Shown here one piece after another: positions 19,672 through 28,152 of a stretch of 64,000 nucleotides of DNA. The stretch comes from Cryobacterium breve (lineage in GTDB: Bacteria > Actinomycetota > Actinomycetes > Actinomycetales > Microbacteriaceae), in contig NZ_SOGJ01000034.1 in the NCBI RefSeq assembly GCF_004402375.1, forward strand, positions 1-64,000, written 5' to 3'. Each line of letters starts with the position of its first letter. Within the stretch, counting starts at the first letter, position 1. The translations under genes were made by a program, and so were the position numbers. The notes under the pieces are model-generated. The model saw only the letters and a list, made by a program, of their open reading frames with translations. It did not search any database and was not told where the DNA came from.

Positions 19672-20762
19672 TTCGAACCTCCGGATGTCGGTTGGGGCTG
19701 ATACGGACGCATCCGGCGGGCGGAGACCTGGCGTTCGGCCAGCAGCCAACGCTGGAACAGGGTGAAGACCACGATGATCACGAACAGGATGAATGCGATT
19801 GCGGCGCCCTGGCCCCAGGCCTGATTGGTGAAGGCGGCCTGATAGGAGAGATAGGCCGGTGTGAGCGTGGTCTTGCCTGGCCCACCCTGGGTGCCGGTGT
19901 AGATCTGGTCGAAGACCTGCCAGGCACCGATCAGTCCGAGTGTGAGCACGGTGAAGAGGGTCGGCCGCAGCTGGGGGAGGGTGACCCGCCAGAACCGCTG
20001 CCAGCCGTTGGCGCCGTCCATCATGGCGGCCTCGACGACGTCGCCGCTGAGGTTTTGCAGCGCGGCGATGAACAGCAGCATGAACGTGCCGCTGGTGGTG
20101 AACACGGCCATCAGAATGAAGGCGCTCATGGCCACGGATGGCCCGGCGAGCCACTCCCAGAAGGAGATGCCGAGGAACGTGTTGCCGGTGAGCGCCGCCG
20201 GGCCGGTCTCGACACCGATCAGGCCGAGGAAGTTGTGCAGAACACCGCTGGGGTCGTTGAACCAGTTCGGGCCGTTGATGCCGATGAAGGCGAGCAGTTT
20301 GTTGACGGCGCCGCTGGCGCTGAACAGGAACAGCCAGAGCACGGTGATGGCAACCGAGCTGGTCACCGACGGAAAGTAGAACGCGGTGCGGAAGAAGCCG
20401 CGGCCGCGCAGGATCTGCCGGTTGACCAGCACGGCCAGCAGCAGCGACAGCATGGTCTGGATCGGCACGACCAGGAGCACGTACCAGGCATTGTTGCGCA
20501 GCGCCGTTCCGAAGTCCTGTTCGGCCAGGCCGCCGCCGCCGACCAGTGCGGAGTAGTTGTCGAGGCCCACGAACGATACCGTGCCGCTGAAGGGGCTGCC
20601 GCGGCCGTTCCAGTCGGAGAAGCTGACCCAGAGGGCCATCAGTACCGGGATGACCAGGAACATGCCGAGCAGGATGATCATCGGGGCCGTGAAGAGCCAC
20701 CCCGAGGCGGCCTCGCCGCCCCGGATGCCGGAGCGGCGAGGCGTGCGTGCAGGCGTCGACAT
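19668..20762 (-). CDS. carbohydrate ABC transporter permease (MalF-like)
   Basis: 364 residues with six or more membrane helices and the EAA loop EAAMMDGANGWQRFWRVTLP. CUT1-type sugar permease, partner of the following gene. It starts six bases after the binding-protein gene ends. The loop between helices (NKLLAFIGINGPNWFNDPSG) is longer than in many MalF-like proteins. No ATP-binding subunit lies in the operon. Confidence 0.95.
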   Translation of the reverse strand: MSTPARTPRRSGIRGGEAASGWLFTAPMIILLGMFLVIPVLMALWVSFSDWNGRGSPFSGTVSFVGLDNYSALVGGGGLAEQDFGTALRNNAWYVLLVVPIQTMLSLLLAVLVNRQILRGRGFFRTAFYFPSVTSSVAITVLWLFLFSASGAVNKLLAFIGINGPNWFNDPSGVLHNFLGLIGVETGPAALTGNTFLGISFWEWLAGPSVAMSAFILMAVFTTSGTFMLLFIAALQNLSGDVVEAAMMDGANGWQRFWRVTLPQLRPTLFTVLTLGLIGAWQVFDQIYTGTQGGPGKTTLTPAYLSYQAAFTNQAWGQGAAIAFILFVIIVVFTLFQRWLLAERQVSARRMRPYQPQPTSGGSK

Positions 20763-20768
20763 GATGGA

Positions 20769-22025
20769 CTACTTCAGCAGGGCTTCGAGGTTCTGCTGCA
20801 CGGAGTCGAGGATCGCTTGCGCGTCCCCGGTCTTCAGCGACTCGAGCTGCGCGTTCAGGTCGCTCGTGACGTCAGCGGCACCCTTCACATTGGGTACGCC
20901 CTGTGCGTAGTCGGCGCCATCCAGGAACGCCACGAGGGTGGGGTTGGCGTTCTTCCACTCGGCGGCGGCCGACTGGATCGAGGGCATCGGACCGAACTCT
21001 TCGGAGAAGGTGAGCTGGGCGTCCTTGCTGGTGAGCTCTTCCACCAGCTGGAGGGCGGCAGCCTGGTTGGGGCTGTCGGCGGCGATGCCCCAGCAGTTGG
21101 TGAACTGCAGTGTGCCTTGGCCCTCAGGCCCTGCCGGCAGCTCGGCGACCGTGTAGTTGACCTCGGGGAAGTCGCTCTTCATCGCGCCCGTGATCCAGTT
21201 GCCCTCAATGGTCATGGCCGAGAGCTGCTTGCCGAACGCCTCGCCGCCCCAGCCGGCACCGATTTCGCTGGCGTAACTCATCACCCCGTCGTTCAGGAGC
21301 ATCTTGGCGTATTCGAGGCCCGCGACGCTCTCCGCGCTGTTCGCGGTGGCCTCGGTGTTGTCCTCGCTCATCAGGCTGCCGCCGGCCTGGGCCATGAATG
21401 CGCCGAGGCGGGCGTACTCGCCGCCGAGGGCGAGTCCGACCTGGGTGTCGGTGGTGAGGGTCTTGCTGACGGCGGCGAGCTCATCCCAGGTGGTGGGGAT
21501 GTCGGCATCGGTGAGCCCAGCCTGAGCCCAGAGATCGGTGTTGATGACCAGACCCAGGGTCGAGAAGTCCTTCGGTGCGCAGTAGAACTCGCCGTCGTAG
21601 GTGAAGGAGCTCACCAGGCTCGGGTAGAAGTCGTCCTTGTTGGCGAGCTCGTCGCCGTAGGCCAGGAGCGAGCCGTTCGAGGCATAGCCGGCGAGGGCAT
21701 CCGTCGAGAGGTAGAAGACGTCAGCCGGCTTCTGGGCCGCAAAGCCCTGGGCGAGCTGCTGGTTGAGGTCACTGGCCACGCTGACCTTGGCGTCGGTGCC
21801 GGTTTTCTCGGACCAGGCTGCCACGGCAGAGTTGACGGATGCGGTCTCGGCGTCGCCGCTGGAGCCGATCAGGATGTTGAGTCCCTGCGAGGAATCGCTG
21901 GTGAGCTCTCCGCCCGCATCGGCGGTGTCGCCGAATCCGGATCCGGAACTGCAGGCGCTGAGAGTGAGGGCGCCGGCCACGGCGAGCCCGGTTCCGATCA
22001 ACCAGCGAGAGTTGCGTCGTTGCAT
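20769..22025 (-). CDS. sugar ABC transporter substrate-binding lipoprotein
   Basis: 418 residues. The N-terminus has a lipoprotein signal with lipobox LTLSAC, followed by a mature extracellular solute-binding protein family 1 fold (DVFYLSTDALAGYA, ALGGEYARLGAFMAQAGGSL, TNCWGIAADSPNQAAALQLV). It captures an oligosaccharide outside the membrane for the two permeases. ATG at 22025 is chosen because AAGGAG lies eight bases upstream and the signal peptide follows at once; an upstream in-frame ATG lacks this. First gene of the operon, with two LacI operators just upstream. Confidence 0.94.
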   Translation of the reverse strand: MQRRNSRWLIGTGLAVAGALTLSACSSGSGFGDTADAGGELTSDSSQGLNILIGSSGDAETASVNSAVAAWSEKTGTDAKVSVASDLNQQLAQGFAAQKPADVFYLSTDALAGYASNGSLLAYGDELANKDDFYPSLVSSFTYDGEFYCAPKDFSTLGLVINTDLWAQAGLTDADIPTTWDELAAVSKTLTTDTQVGLALGGEYARLGAFMAQAGGSLMSEDNTEATANSAESVAGLEYAKMLLNDGVMSYASEIGAGWGGEAFGKQLSAMTIEGNWITGAMKSDFPEVNYTVAELPAGPEGQGTLQFTNCWGIAADSPNQAAALQLVEELTSKDAQLTFSEEFGPMPSIQSAAAEWKNANPTLVAFLDGADYAQGVPNVKGAADVTSDLNAQLESLKTGDAQAILDSVQQNLEALLK

Positions 22026-22092
22026 CTTGTTTCTCCTTGTGTCGCGCATCGATGCGCGTTTGCTTGTGTAGAGGTCACGATAGCTGAATATA

Positions 22093-22127
22093 TTTGATCG
22101 ATCAAACTTTTCTTTTGATCGATCAAA
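22093..22127. promoter_or_regulatory. paired LacI-family operators TTTGATCGATCAAA
   Basis: Two perfect 14-base palindromes TTTGATCGATCAAA at 22093-22106 and 22114-22127, centres 21 bases apart (two helical turns), 68 bases before the binding-protein start. The central CG and palindromic form fit LacI-family sites. A third, nearly identical site precedes the lacI-type gene itself. Confidence 0.85.
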
Positions 22128-22257
22128 TGCCTGTGTTTCCGGGGATTCGGGTAGGTGGGGGAGACGAGCGGGAAATGCCCTGACCGGCACGCCGATCTCC
22201 AGTCACCCCGACAGTCCCGCCGATCCGGCGGGACGCGGTACTCTCTGGGGAACGGTA

Positions 22258-22271
22258 TTTGATCGATCAAC
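22258..22271. promoter_or_regulatory. LacI-family operator upstream of the regulator gene
   Basis: TTTGATCGATCAAC, differing from the paired sites by one base, 46 bases before the regulator's start codon. This implies autoregulation and possible looping with the pair about 150 bases away. Confidence 0.8.
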
Positions 22272-22317
22272 CCTCGGGGGCAGGCGCGTCCGGCAAAGGC
22301 TTGGGGCAGGAGCGGCT

Positions 22318-23367
22318 ATGGGTGGGTTTCCCACGGTGACGGATGTCGCGCTCGCGGCCGGCGTCTCCCGCCAGACGGTCTCGAATGTGATGAACTCGCC
22401 CGGCATCGTTCGCGCCGACACCCGCGAGCGGGTGGAGGCTGCCATCAAGGAGCTCGGATACCGGCCGCACGCCTCCGCCCGCCGGCTGCGAACGCGGCGC
22501 AGCTCAACCATCGGCATCCGCCTCGACCCCATGATCGACGGCATCTCCGGTTCGGTGCTCGACCGGTTTCTGCACGCCTTGACCGAGCAGGCCGACGCGC
22601 AGGGGCTGCGTGTGCTGCTCTTCACGGCCACAAGCCCCGAAGACGAGATCACCCAGTTCCGGCGCCTGAACGACGGCGCGGATGTCGACGGTTTCGTGCT
22701 CACGTCGACGTTCGCCGGCGACCCGCGCACCCGCTGGCTGATCGAGAACGGCATCTCCTTCGTCACCTTCGGGCGTCCGTGGGGAGTCGACGACATGAAC
22801 GACCCGCAGCACCTGTGGGTGGATGTGGACGGCTGGTCCGGCCTGCAGGATGCCACCCGGGCACAACAGGAGGCCGGAGCCCGGCGCATCGCCTACATCG
22901 GCTGGCCCAGCCCGTCGGGCACCGGCGACGAACGCCGACGGGGCTGGTACGACGCGATGACCCTGCGCGGCGATGTCTCTGCCTCTGACCTTGCCCGGCT
23001 CGAGGTCGTCACCACCGACGGTGTCAGCCAGGGCACAGCAGCCATGCAGCGGCTGCGGCAGCAGGCCGGCCAGGTCGACGCGGTGCTCTGCGCAAGCGAC
23101 TCCCTCGCCCTTGGGGCGATGATCGCCAACCCCGAGCGTGTGCCGGTCACCGGCTACGACAACACGCCTGTCGCCGCCGCGATCGGGCTCTCCAGCATCG
23201 ATCAGGCCGTTGACGAGGTCGCCGCCGGCGTGCTCGAACTGCTGACCGGCGAGTTCGGCGGCAAGGTGCACGGTGCCCCCGAGTCGGACGAACCTCGGCA
23301 CCGGTTGATCGCCCCTCGCCTGGTCGTGCGGGAGTTCGCCGCCATCCCGATGGACGTGGCCCGGTAG
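22318..23367 (+). CDS. LacI-family transcriptional repressor (sugar operon 1)
   Basis: 349 residues. An N-terminal helix-turn-helix (VTDVALAAGVSRQTVSNVMN) and hinge helix (ASARRLRTRRS) are followed by a periplasmic-binding-protein-like effector domain (GADVDGFVLTST, AVLCASDSLALGAM, VPVTGYDNTPVA). It probably binds the TTTGATCGATCAAA sites in the divergent region and releases them on binding the imported sugar. AGGAG seven bases before the ATG supports the start. The divergent position next to the ABC operon makes that operon its expected target. Confidence 0.94.
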   Translation: MGGFPTVTDVALAAGVSRQTVSNVMNSPGIVRADTRERVEAAIKELGYRPHASARRLRTRRSSTIGIRLDPMIDGISGSVLDRFLHALTEQADAQGLRVLLFTATSPEDEITQFRRLNDGADVDGFVLTSTFAGDPRTRWLIENGISFVTFGRPWGVDDMNDPQHLWVDVDGWSGLQDATRAQQEAGARRIAYIGWPSPSGTGDERRRGWYDAMTLRGDVSASDLARLEVVTTDGVSQGTAAMQRLRQQAGQVDAVLCASDSLALGAMIANPERVPVTGYDNTPVAAAIGLSSIDQAVDEVAAGVLELLTGEFGGKVHGAPESDEPRHRLIAPRLVVREFAAIPMDVAR

Positions 23368-23383
23368 CCGCTAACATGGCGCC

Positions 23384-24301
23384 ATGACTCTGCCTGAGGT
23401 TGTCGGTGTCCCTCTTGCCGTCGGTGCCCCAACTGTCGGTGGCCCGGATTCCGTTGGTGCCCCGGATGCCGTCGGGCTCCCTGTTCCTGGCGGGGCTCCG
23501 GTCCCACGCGCTCTCGTCCTGCCCGGCGCGTGGAATCTCGCCGGCCGCACCGCCCTGGTCACCGGGGCCGGCAGCGCCTCCGGGATCGGATTCGCCGCGG
23601 CGCGGATGCTGGGTGAGCTCGGTGCGGACGTCGTGCTCACCGCCACGACCGAACGTGTGCACGAGCGGGCGGCCGAGCTGACGGAGCTGGGCATCGCGGC
23701 CTCCGGCATCGTCTGCACCCTCGATTCGGCGGCCGGCGCCCTGGTGCTCGCCGACGCACTCGCCGACGCGGGACTGGCCCCCACGATTCTGGTGAACAAC
23801 GCGGGCATGGTCGCGGTCGGCGACGCCGAGATGCTGCGCGGCGACGCGAGCACCACCTCCCCTGACGAGTGGGACCGCGGCCTCGCGATCAACCTGTCGA
23901 CCGCGTTCCACGCCACTCGCACCGTGATCGGCTTCATGCACGCGGCGACGTGGGGGCGCATCGTCACGGTGTCGAGCGTGTCGGGGCCGGTGATGGCGTC
24001 GCGCGGGGACCTGACCTATGCGGCCGCGAAGGCTGGTCTGGCTGGGCTCACCCGGGCGCTCGCCGTGGACGAGGCCTGGCTCGGCATCACCGCCAACGCG
24101 GTCGCGCCGGGCTGGATCGAGACCGGTTCTCAACTGGAGAGCGAGGCGGTCGAGGGTGCGCTCGTGCCCGTCGGGCGCAGCGGGACCGCGGCAGAGGTGG
24201 CCTCCGTGATCGCCTGGCTGGCCTCGCCGGGAGCGTCGTACGTCACCGGTCAGACCATCGTCGTCGACGGTGGCAACAGCGTGGCCGAGGAGCGCCGCTG
24301 A
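23384..24301 (+). CDS. short-chain dehydrogenase/reductase
   Basis: 305 residues. The Rossmann motif (TALVTGAGSASGIGFAAARM), NNAG, the catalytic Ser in VSSVSG and Tyr212-x3-Lys216 (YAAAK) are present, as is the C-terminal GASYVTGQTIVVDGG. NAD(P)-dependent reduction of a carbonyl or oxidation of an alcohol; the substrate is unknown. Residues 1-40 form an odd Val/Gly/Pro-rich leader built from VGxPxxVGAP-like units before the fold begins at PGAWNLAGRT; a real start nearer residue 40 cannot be excluded. It begins 16 bases after the LacI gene and may be cotranscribed with it. Confidence 0.9.
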   Translation: MTLPEVVGVPLAVGAPTVGGPDSVGAPDAVGLPVPGGAPVPRALVLPGAWNLAGRTALVTGAGSASGIGFAAARMLGELGADVVLTATTERVHERAAELTELGIAASGIVCTLDSAAGALVLADALADAGLAPTILVNNAGMVAVGDAEMLRGDASTTSPDEWDRGLAINLSTAFHATRTVIGFMHAATWGRIVTVSSVSGPVMASRGDLTYAAAKAGLAGLTRALAVDEAWLGITANAVAPGWIETGSQLESEAVEGALVPVGRSGTAAEVASVIAWLASPGASYVTGQTIVVDGGNSVAEERR

Positions 24302-24345
24302 CCCTGCGGGCCGGCACCGTCGACGGGGTGCAGTTGAATAGACGG

Positions 24346-26067
24346 GTGACCTCTGCACTGATCGACCTCCTCCGCTCTGACCTCGCCGCCGCCAATTTTT
24401 CGGTCCCGGCCCTCACCGGTCTGTGGGGGATCGAAGCGGATGCCGCTCTGCGCCGTAATCAGCGGGTCCCGGCCCTGCGTGCACTGGAGGGCCTGCGGGA
24501 GACGCTCGGGCACGCCGATCCTTGCGCCACGCTGGCCCGACTGTTCGTGCTCGGCCTGCCCGTGGACCGTGCTGATCTCGACGCCGCCCTCCCCGTACTG
24601 GGCGCCGCCGGGGCCGAGGAGCTCGGTCTCGTGGCATCCGTCGTCGCCTTCCTCGAACCGCACGCCGCCGGTGCCGTGCGCCCACTTCTCGAACTGCGGC
24701 CGTACAGCTTCGTCGACGCGCACGGCGCCGGAAGCTGGTGGATTCTGTCCGACCTTGGCGAGCTCGCACTGGGCCACCCGCTCGGCGAAAGCCACGTGCT
24801 CGGCGTTGGCGGGGCATCCCTCACGCTGAGTGGGCTGCTGATCCCGACCTCGGTGACCAGCGCCCTCGACCTGGGCACCGGCTGCGGGATCCAGGCGATG
24901 CATGCGTCCCGGCACGCCGACCGGGTGGTTGCCACCGATATCTCGGCGCGGGCCCTCGAACTCGCCGCGCTGAACGCCCAGCTGAACAAGATCGGCAATA
25001 TCGAGTTCCGGCTCGGTAGTCTGTTCGAACCGGTCGCAGGGGAGCGCTTCGACCACATCATCTCCAACCCGCCGTTCGTGATCACCCCACGCGTGCCGGG
25101 AGTTCCGGCCTATGAATACCGTGACGGCGGCATGGTCGGCGACGCCCTTGTCGAGGCGGTGGTGCGCGGTGCGGCCGACCACCTCACGCCCGGCGGCGTC
25201 GCCCAGCTGCTCGGTAATTGGGAATATCACGCCGGCCAGGACGCGTTCGAGCGCCTGGCCGGTTGGCTCGACGCACCGGTTTCCGCACCGGCATCCGTCC
25301 TCATGAGCCCTGACGAATTCGACGGAGATGTTGCCCGAAACACTCCGAATTCGACATCTGCGACCCCTCTGGGAGCAAAATCTCCGTCGAATTCTTTCGC
25401 GGCCGGGGCCGGGGGCGCGGGCGCCACGGCCGCGGATACCATCTCACTAGACGCCTGGATCATCGAACGCGAGGTGCAGGCCCCCGCGCTTTACGCCGAG
25501 ACCTGGATCCGTGATGGCGGCACCCGCGCCGACACCGCCGATTTCGACCGCCTCTCCGGTGCGTGGCTCGACGACTTCGAGGCGCGCGGCGTGAGCCAGG
25601 TCGGCTTCGGCTACATGCTGCTGCGTCGCCCGGCCGCCGGCACCCCCACACTCCGCCGCCTCGAACGTGTCCCCGGTGCCCTCGGCCATAACCCGGGGGG
25701 CATGGGCAGCCACCTCGCCGCCTGCCTCGCCGCCCACGACTGGCAAGCGGCGACGGATGACTCCCGACTCGCCCGCGCGCGGCTCGCCGTCGCATCCGAT
25801 GTCACCGAGGAACGGCACTACTGGCCCGGCCAGGAGGACCCCACCCTGATGACGCTGCACCAGGGCACCGGCTTCGGTCGGTCGATCCCCCTGGACACCG
25901 GCCTCGCCGCGCTGGTGGGTGCCTCCGACGGGGACCTCGACGTTGGCTCGATCGTCGCCGCGCTGGCCCAGTTGCTCGCCGTCGACGAGAGCGAACTCGC
26001 CGCGGACCTGCTCCCGCGCGTGCGGGAGTTGCTCGTCGACGGCTTCCTGCAGCATCCGCTCGACTGA
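24346..26067 (+). CDS. class I SAM-dependent methyltransferase (DUF7059-type N-terminus) with internal palindromic element
   Basis: About 573 residues. The N-terminal region is followed by a methyltransferase core with LDLGTGCGIQAMHASRH near residue 176 and the substrate-side motif NPPF at 241-244, as in RlmG/RsmC/HemK-like enzymes that methylate nucleobases or glutamine. A long C-terminal extension contains HYWPGQEDPTLMTLHQGTGF. Residues ~324-350 are encoded by a palindromic element (25315-25394) followed by an Ala/Gly-rich stretch, absent from a normal methyltransferase fold. The start is uncertain: GTG at 24346 is used, GTG at 24328 is equally in frame. Confidence 0.8.
   Translation: MTSALIDLLRSDLAAANFSVPALTGLWGIEADAALRRNQRVPALRALEGLRETLGHADPCATLARLFVLGLPVDRADLDAALPVLGAAGAEELGLVASVVAFLEPHAAGAVRPLLELRPYSFVDAHGAGSWWILSDLGELALGHPLGESHVLGVGGASLTLSGLLIPTSVTSALDLGTGCGIQAMHASRHADRVVATDISARALELAALNAQLNKIGNIEFRLGSLFEPVAGERFDHIISNPPFVITPRVPGVPAYEYRDGGMVGDALVEAVVRGAADHLTPGGVAQLLGNWEYHAGQDAFERLAGWLDAPVSAPASVLMSPDEFDGDVARNTPNSTSATPLGAKSPSNSFAAGAGGAGATAADTISLDAWIIEREVQAPALYAETWIRDGGTRADTADFDRLSGAWLDDFEARGVSQVGFGYMLLRRPAAGTPTLRRLERVPGALGHNPGGMGSHLAACLAAHDWQAATDDSRLARARLAVASDVTEERHYWPGQEDPTLMTLHQGTGFGRSIPLDTGLAALVGASDGDLDVGSIVAALAQLLAVDESELAADLLPRVRELLVDGFLQHPLD
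25315..25394 (+). repeat. palindromic element family B, copy inside a coding sequence
   Basis: Arms GAATTCGACGGAGATGTTGC (25315-25334) and GCAAAATCTCCGTCGAATTC (25375-25394) are inverted repeats with one mismatch over 20 bases. The element is open in the methyltransferase frame and reads EFDGDVARNTPN and onward. Related elements lie at ~45077-45165 and ~57010-57099 between genes. Confidence 0.85.
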
Positions 26068-26136
26068 TGCGTGGTCGCCGGCCGCTCGCGAGACCGCCGG
26101 ATCGACCGCCAGTTCCCCGCCGGCGAACGTAAACCA

Positions 26137-26197
26137 GGAGATTGTCGCGACACGCCGGGTTTTGAGGCACCGGTTGCCGCGTGTCGCGAAAATCTCC
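26137..26197. repeat. long stem-loop between methyltransferase and amine oxidase genes
   Basis: GGAGATTGTCGCGACACGC (26137-26155) pairs with GCGTGTCGCGAAAATCTCC (26179-26197) with one mismatch over 19 bases and a 23-base loop. It shares the GGAGATT/AAATCTCC ends with family B but not the outer GAATTCGAC. It may end the methyltransferase transcript, though no T-run follows. Confidence 0.75.
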
Positions 26198-26329
26198 GAA
26201 GTTATGTGCGCGCTTCAGCGCACCTACCCCCGACCAGCCACTTCACCTGCCTCTGCGGTAGTTTGGACGTACTGCCCGGCCCCGCTCGGAGAGGAGAGCG
26301 TCAGCGCCACACGTGACGCGGACACAGCA

Positions 26330-27784
26330 ATGAAACGTCGTACCTTCCTGCTCGGCTCGGTCTCCGGCCTCACCCTGGTCGCGCTCACCGCGTGCGTGGC
26401 ACCGACTCCCCGGCCCACGTCATCCGTCCCGCCCAACCCGACCGCGGCACCCTCGCTCGTGCCGAAGCCCGAGGCCATGCGCCGCACGTCGTGGTCGGCC
26501 GACCCGTTCGCGCGCGGCTCATTCAGCTTTCCCGCCGTGGGCGCAACGCCCGAGCAGCGCGACGCGCTCAGCCGGCCGGTGGACGACCGCCTGTTCTTCG
26601 CCGGCGAGGCAACCTCCACCGACGCGTTCGGCACCGTGCAGGGAGCCAGAGATTCCGGGCAGCGCGCCGCCCGCGACGTGCTCGCGGCCGCAGGCGCGGG
26701 GGAGCGCATCGCCGTGATCGGTGCCGGAATGGCTGGACTCGCCGCGGCCCGCGACCTTCAGGACGCCGGTTTCGACGTGTTCGTGGTGGAGGCCCGTGAC
26801 CGCATCGGCGGTCGCATCGACACCGTCACCGACAAGGACTGGCCGTTTCCGATCGAGCTCGGCGCGGCCCTCGTTCGGCGCGTCGGAGAAACCACCCTCG
26901 ACGACGACCTCACCGACCGCGGCGTCGCCACAGCACCGTTCTCCGGGTCGCCCGAGGCCCGCACCGCGGCCGGCACGGTCGTGGAGGACCCGGGCACCGG
27001 CGCCACGGCGTTCGCAACCGCCTTGGCCTGGGCCGCCGAGCAGCCCGCCGACATGTCCATCGCCCAGGCCCTCGCCGATTCCGGGGCCTCCAAGCTTTCG
27101 ACAACGGATGCCGACACGGGCGTCTCCGACGCCGACTGGCTCGACTACCAGACCATGGTCGTGCTCGACCCGAACACCGGCGCTCCCGTCGCGGAGCAGT
27201 CGTCCTGGTACTCGGCTGCCGAGTACCTCACGGGATCCGGCGAAGCCGGAGCCGGCGAGGACCGAATCGTCCTGGGCGGCTATGCCACCCTGCTCGACGA
27301 CCTCAGCACGGGCATCGACGTGCTCGCCTCGAGCGTGGTCACCAAGATCGCCTACAGCGAATCCGGCACCAGCCTGCGGCTCGGCAACGGCGAATCGCTC
27401 TCCGCCGACCGGGTCGTCGTCACGGTGCCGCTGGGCGTTCTGAAGACCAAGGTGATGGAGTTCGACCCGCCGCTGCCGTTCGCACATCGCGGCGCCATCG
27501 CTGCGCTCGGCATGGGCACGCTCGACAAGATCTGGCTTCAGTTCGAGGAGCCCTTCTGGGACACGGGGGCCCCGCTCTGGTCAACGGTCGGCGTCGACGA
27601 CGACTTCCGGGTCTGGATCAACATGGTTCCACTCACCGGCGAACCGGTCCTCGTCGGCTTGGTTGCCGCGGAGGCGGCACTGCGCCTCGCGGAGGTCGAC
27701 GACGACGAATTCCTGGCCGCCGCTCTGACCAGCCTCGAACCGTTCTACTCCGGCGTGCCGACGGCCACCCCGACGCCAGAGTAG
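26330..27784 (+). CDS. flavin monoamine oxidase-like lipoprotein, apparently circularly permuted
   Basis: 484 residues. An N-terminal RR-containing signal with lipobox LTAC suggests export and lipid anchoring. Residues ~50-125 carry the segment that ends ordinary flavin amine oxidases (SADPFARGSFSF, RDALSRPVDDRLFFAGEATS, FGTVQGA). Only then, at residues ~128-165, comes the FAD-binding Rossmann start (IAVIGAGMAGLAAARDLQDA, VVEARDRIGGR), followed by the substrate region (GGYATLLDDLSTGI, VVVTVPLGVLKTKVMEFDPP, LDKIWLQFEEPFW). The protein stops at LTSLEPFYSGVPTATP, just where the C-terminal FAD segment would normally follow. All parts are present in a rotated order. Oxidation of an amine outside the membrane is inferred from the family. 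Confidence 0.85.
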   Translation: MKRRTFLLGSVSGLTLVALTACVAPTPRPTSSVPPNPTAAPSLVPKPEAMRRTSWSADPFARGSFSFPAVGATPEQRDALSRPVDDRLFFAGEATSTDAFGTVQGARDSGQRAARDVLAAAGAGERIAVIGAGMAGLAAARDLQDAGFDVFVVEARDRIGGRIDTVTDKDWPFPIELGAALVRRVGETTLDDDLTDRGVATAPFSGSPEARTAAGTVVEDPGTGATAFATALAWAAEQPADMSIAQALADSGASKLSTTDADTGVSDADWLDYQTMVVLDPNTGAPVAEQSSWYSAAEYLTGSGEAGAGEDRIVLGGYATLLDDLSTGIDVLASSVVTKIAYSESGTSLRLGNGESLSADRVVVTVPLGVLKTKVMEFDPPLPFAHRGAIAALGMGTLDKIWLQFEEPFWDTGAPLWSTVGVDDDFRVWINMVPLTGEPVLVGLVAAEAALRLAEVDDDEFLAAALTSLEPFYSGVPTATPTPE

Positions 27785-28152
27785 ACGTCAGGGACGGAAC
27801 CTCGAATAGGCCGGAACAGGCCCAGCGACCACACCTCCCGTCAGGGATCCTGCCGAAGTCGACCCAGCGCATTTCGGAGAATCGTGGTGTACGCTCCTGC
27901 CAACGTCCAGTCGGTGTCTTTTGACCCCCAATCGGGGTTGATCTTCATGCAGACGCAGCCCGTCGTGGTGCAGCGTCCCAAGGTCCAGTCGTTACCCCGA
28001 CTGGCGTTGCCGACGGATTCCTGGAGGGTGTGTTCCCCCGGTTTCGACCGGTTTCGTGCCGTCGGCCATCCAGTGTGGTCGCCACTCGGGTGCACCATCC
28101 CGCCCGCGACTGTTCCACTCTTGTGCTTGACCGTGTGATTGCTGACTGCCCC
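27785..28152. other. 368-base interval with a possible reverse-strand frame
   Basis: No recognised gene. On the reverse strand an open frame ends at 27841 and reads, over about 100 codons from ~28140, peptides such as GNDWTLGRCTTTGCVCMK and DTDWTLAGAYTT with mostly G/C third positions, so it may be a small gene or remnant. No clear start codon with a ribosome site was found, and it overlaps the gene at 28153-28416 if extended, so it is left uncalled. Confidence 0.35.

Noticed and set aside
18763-20700. Single fused permease of about 645 residues
   Set aside because: The upstream half is out of frame with the real MalF-like gene; the two permeases overlap by ATGA and have separate conserved starts.
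19692-22097. Long plus-strand frame opposite the sugar ABC operon
   Set aside because: Antisense shadow of two clear permeases and a binding protein; composition is Glu/Gly/Val-rich with no family motif.
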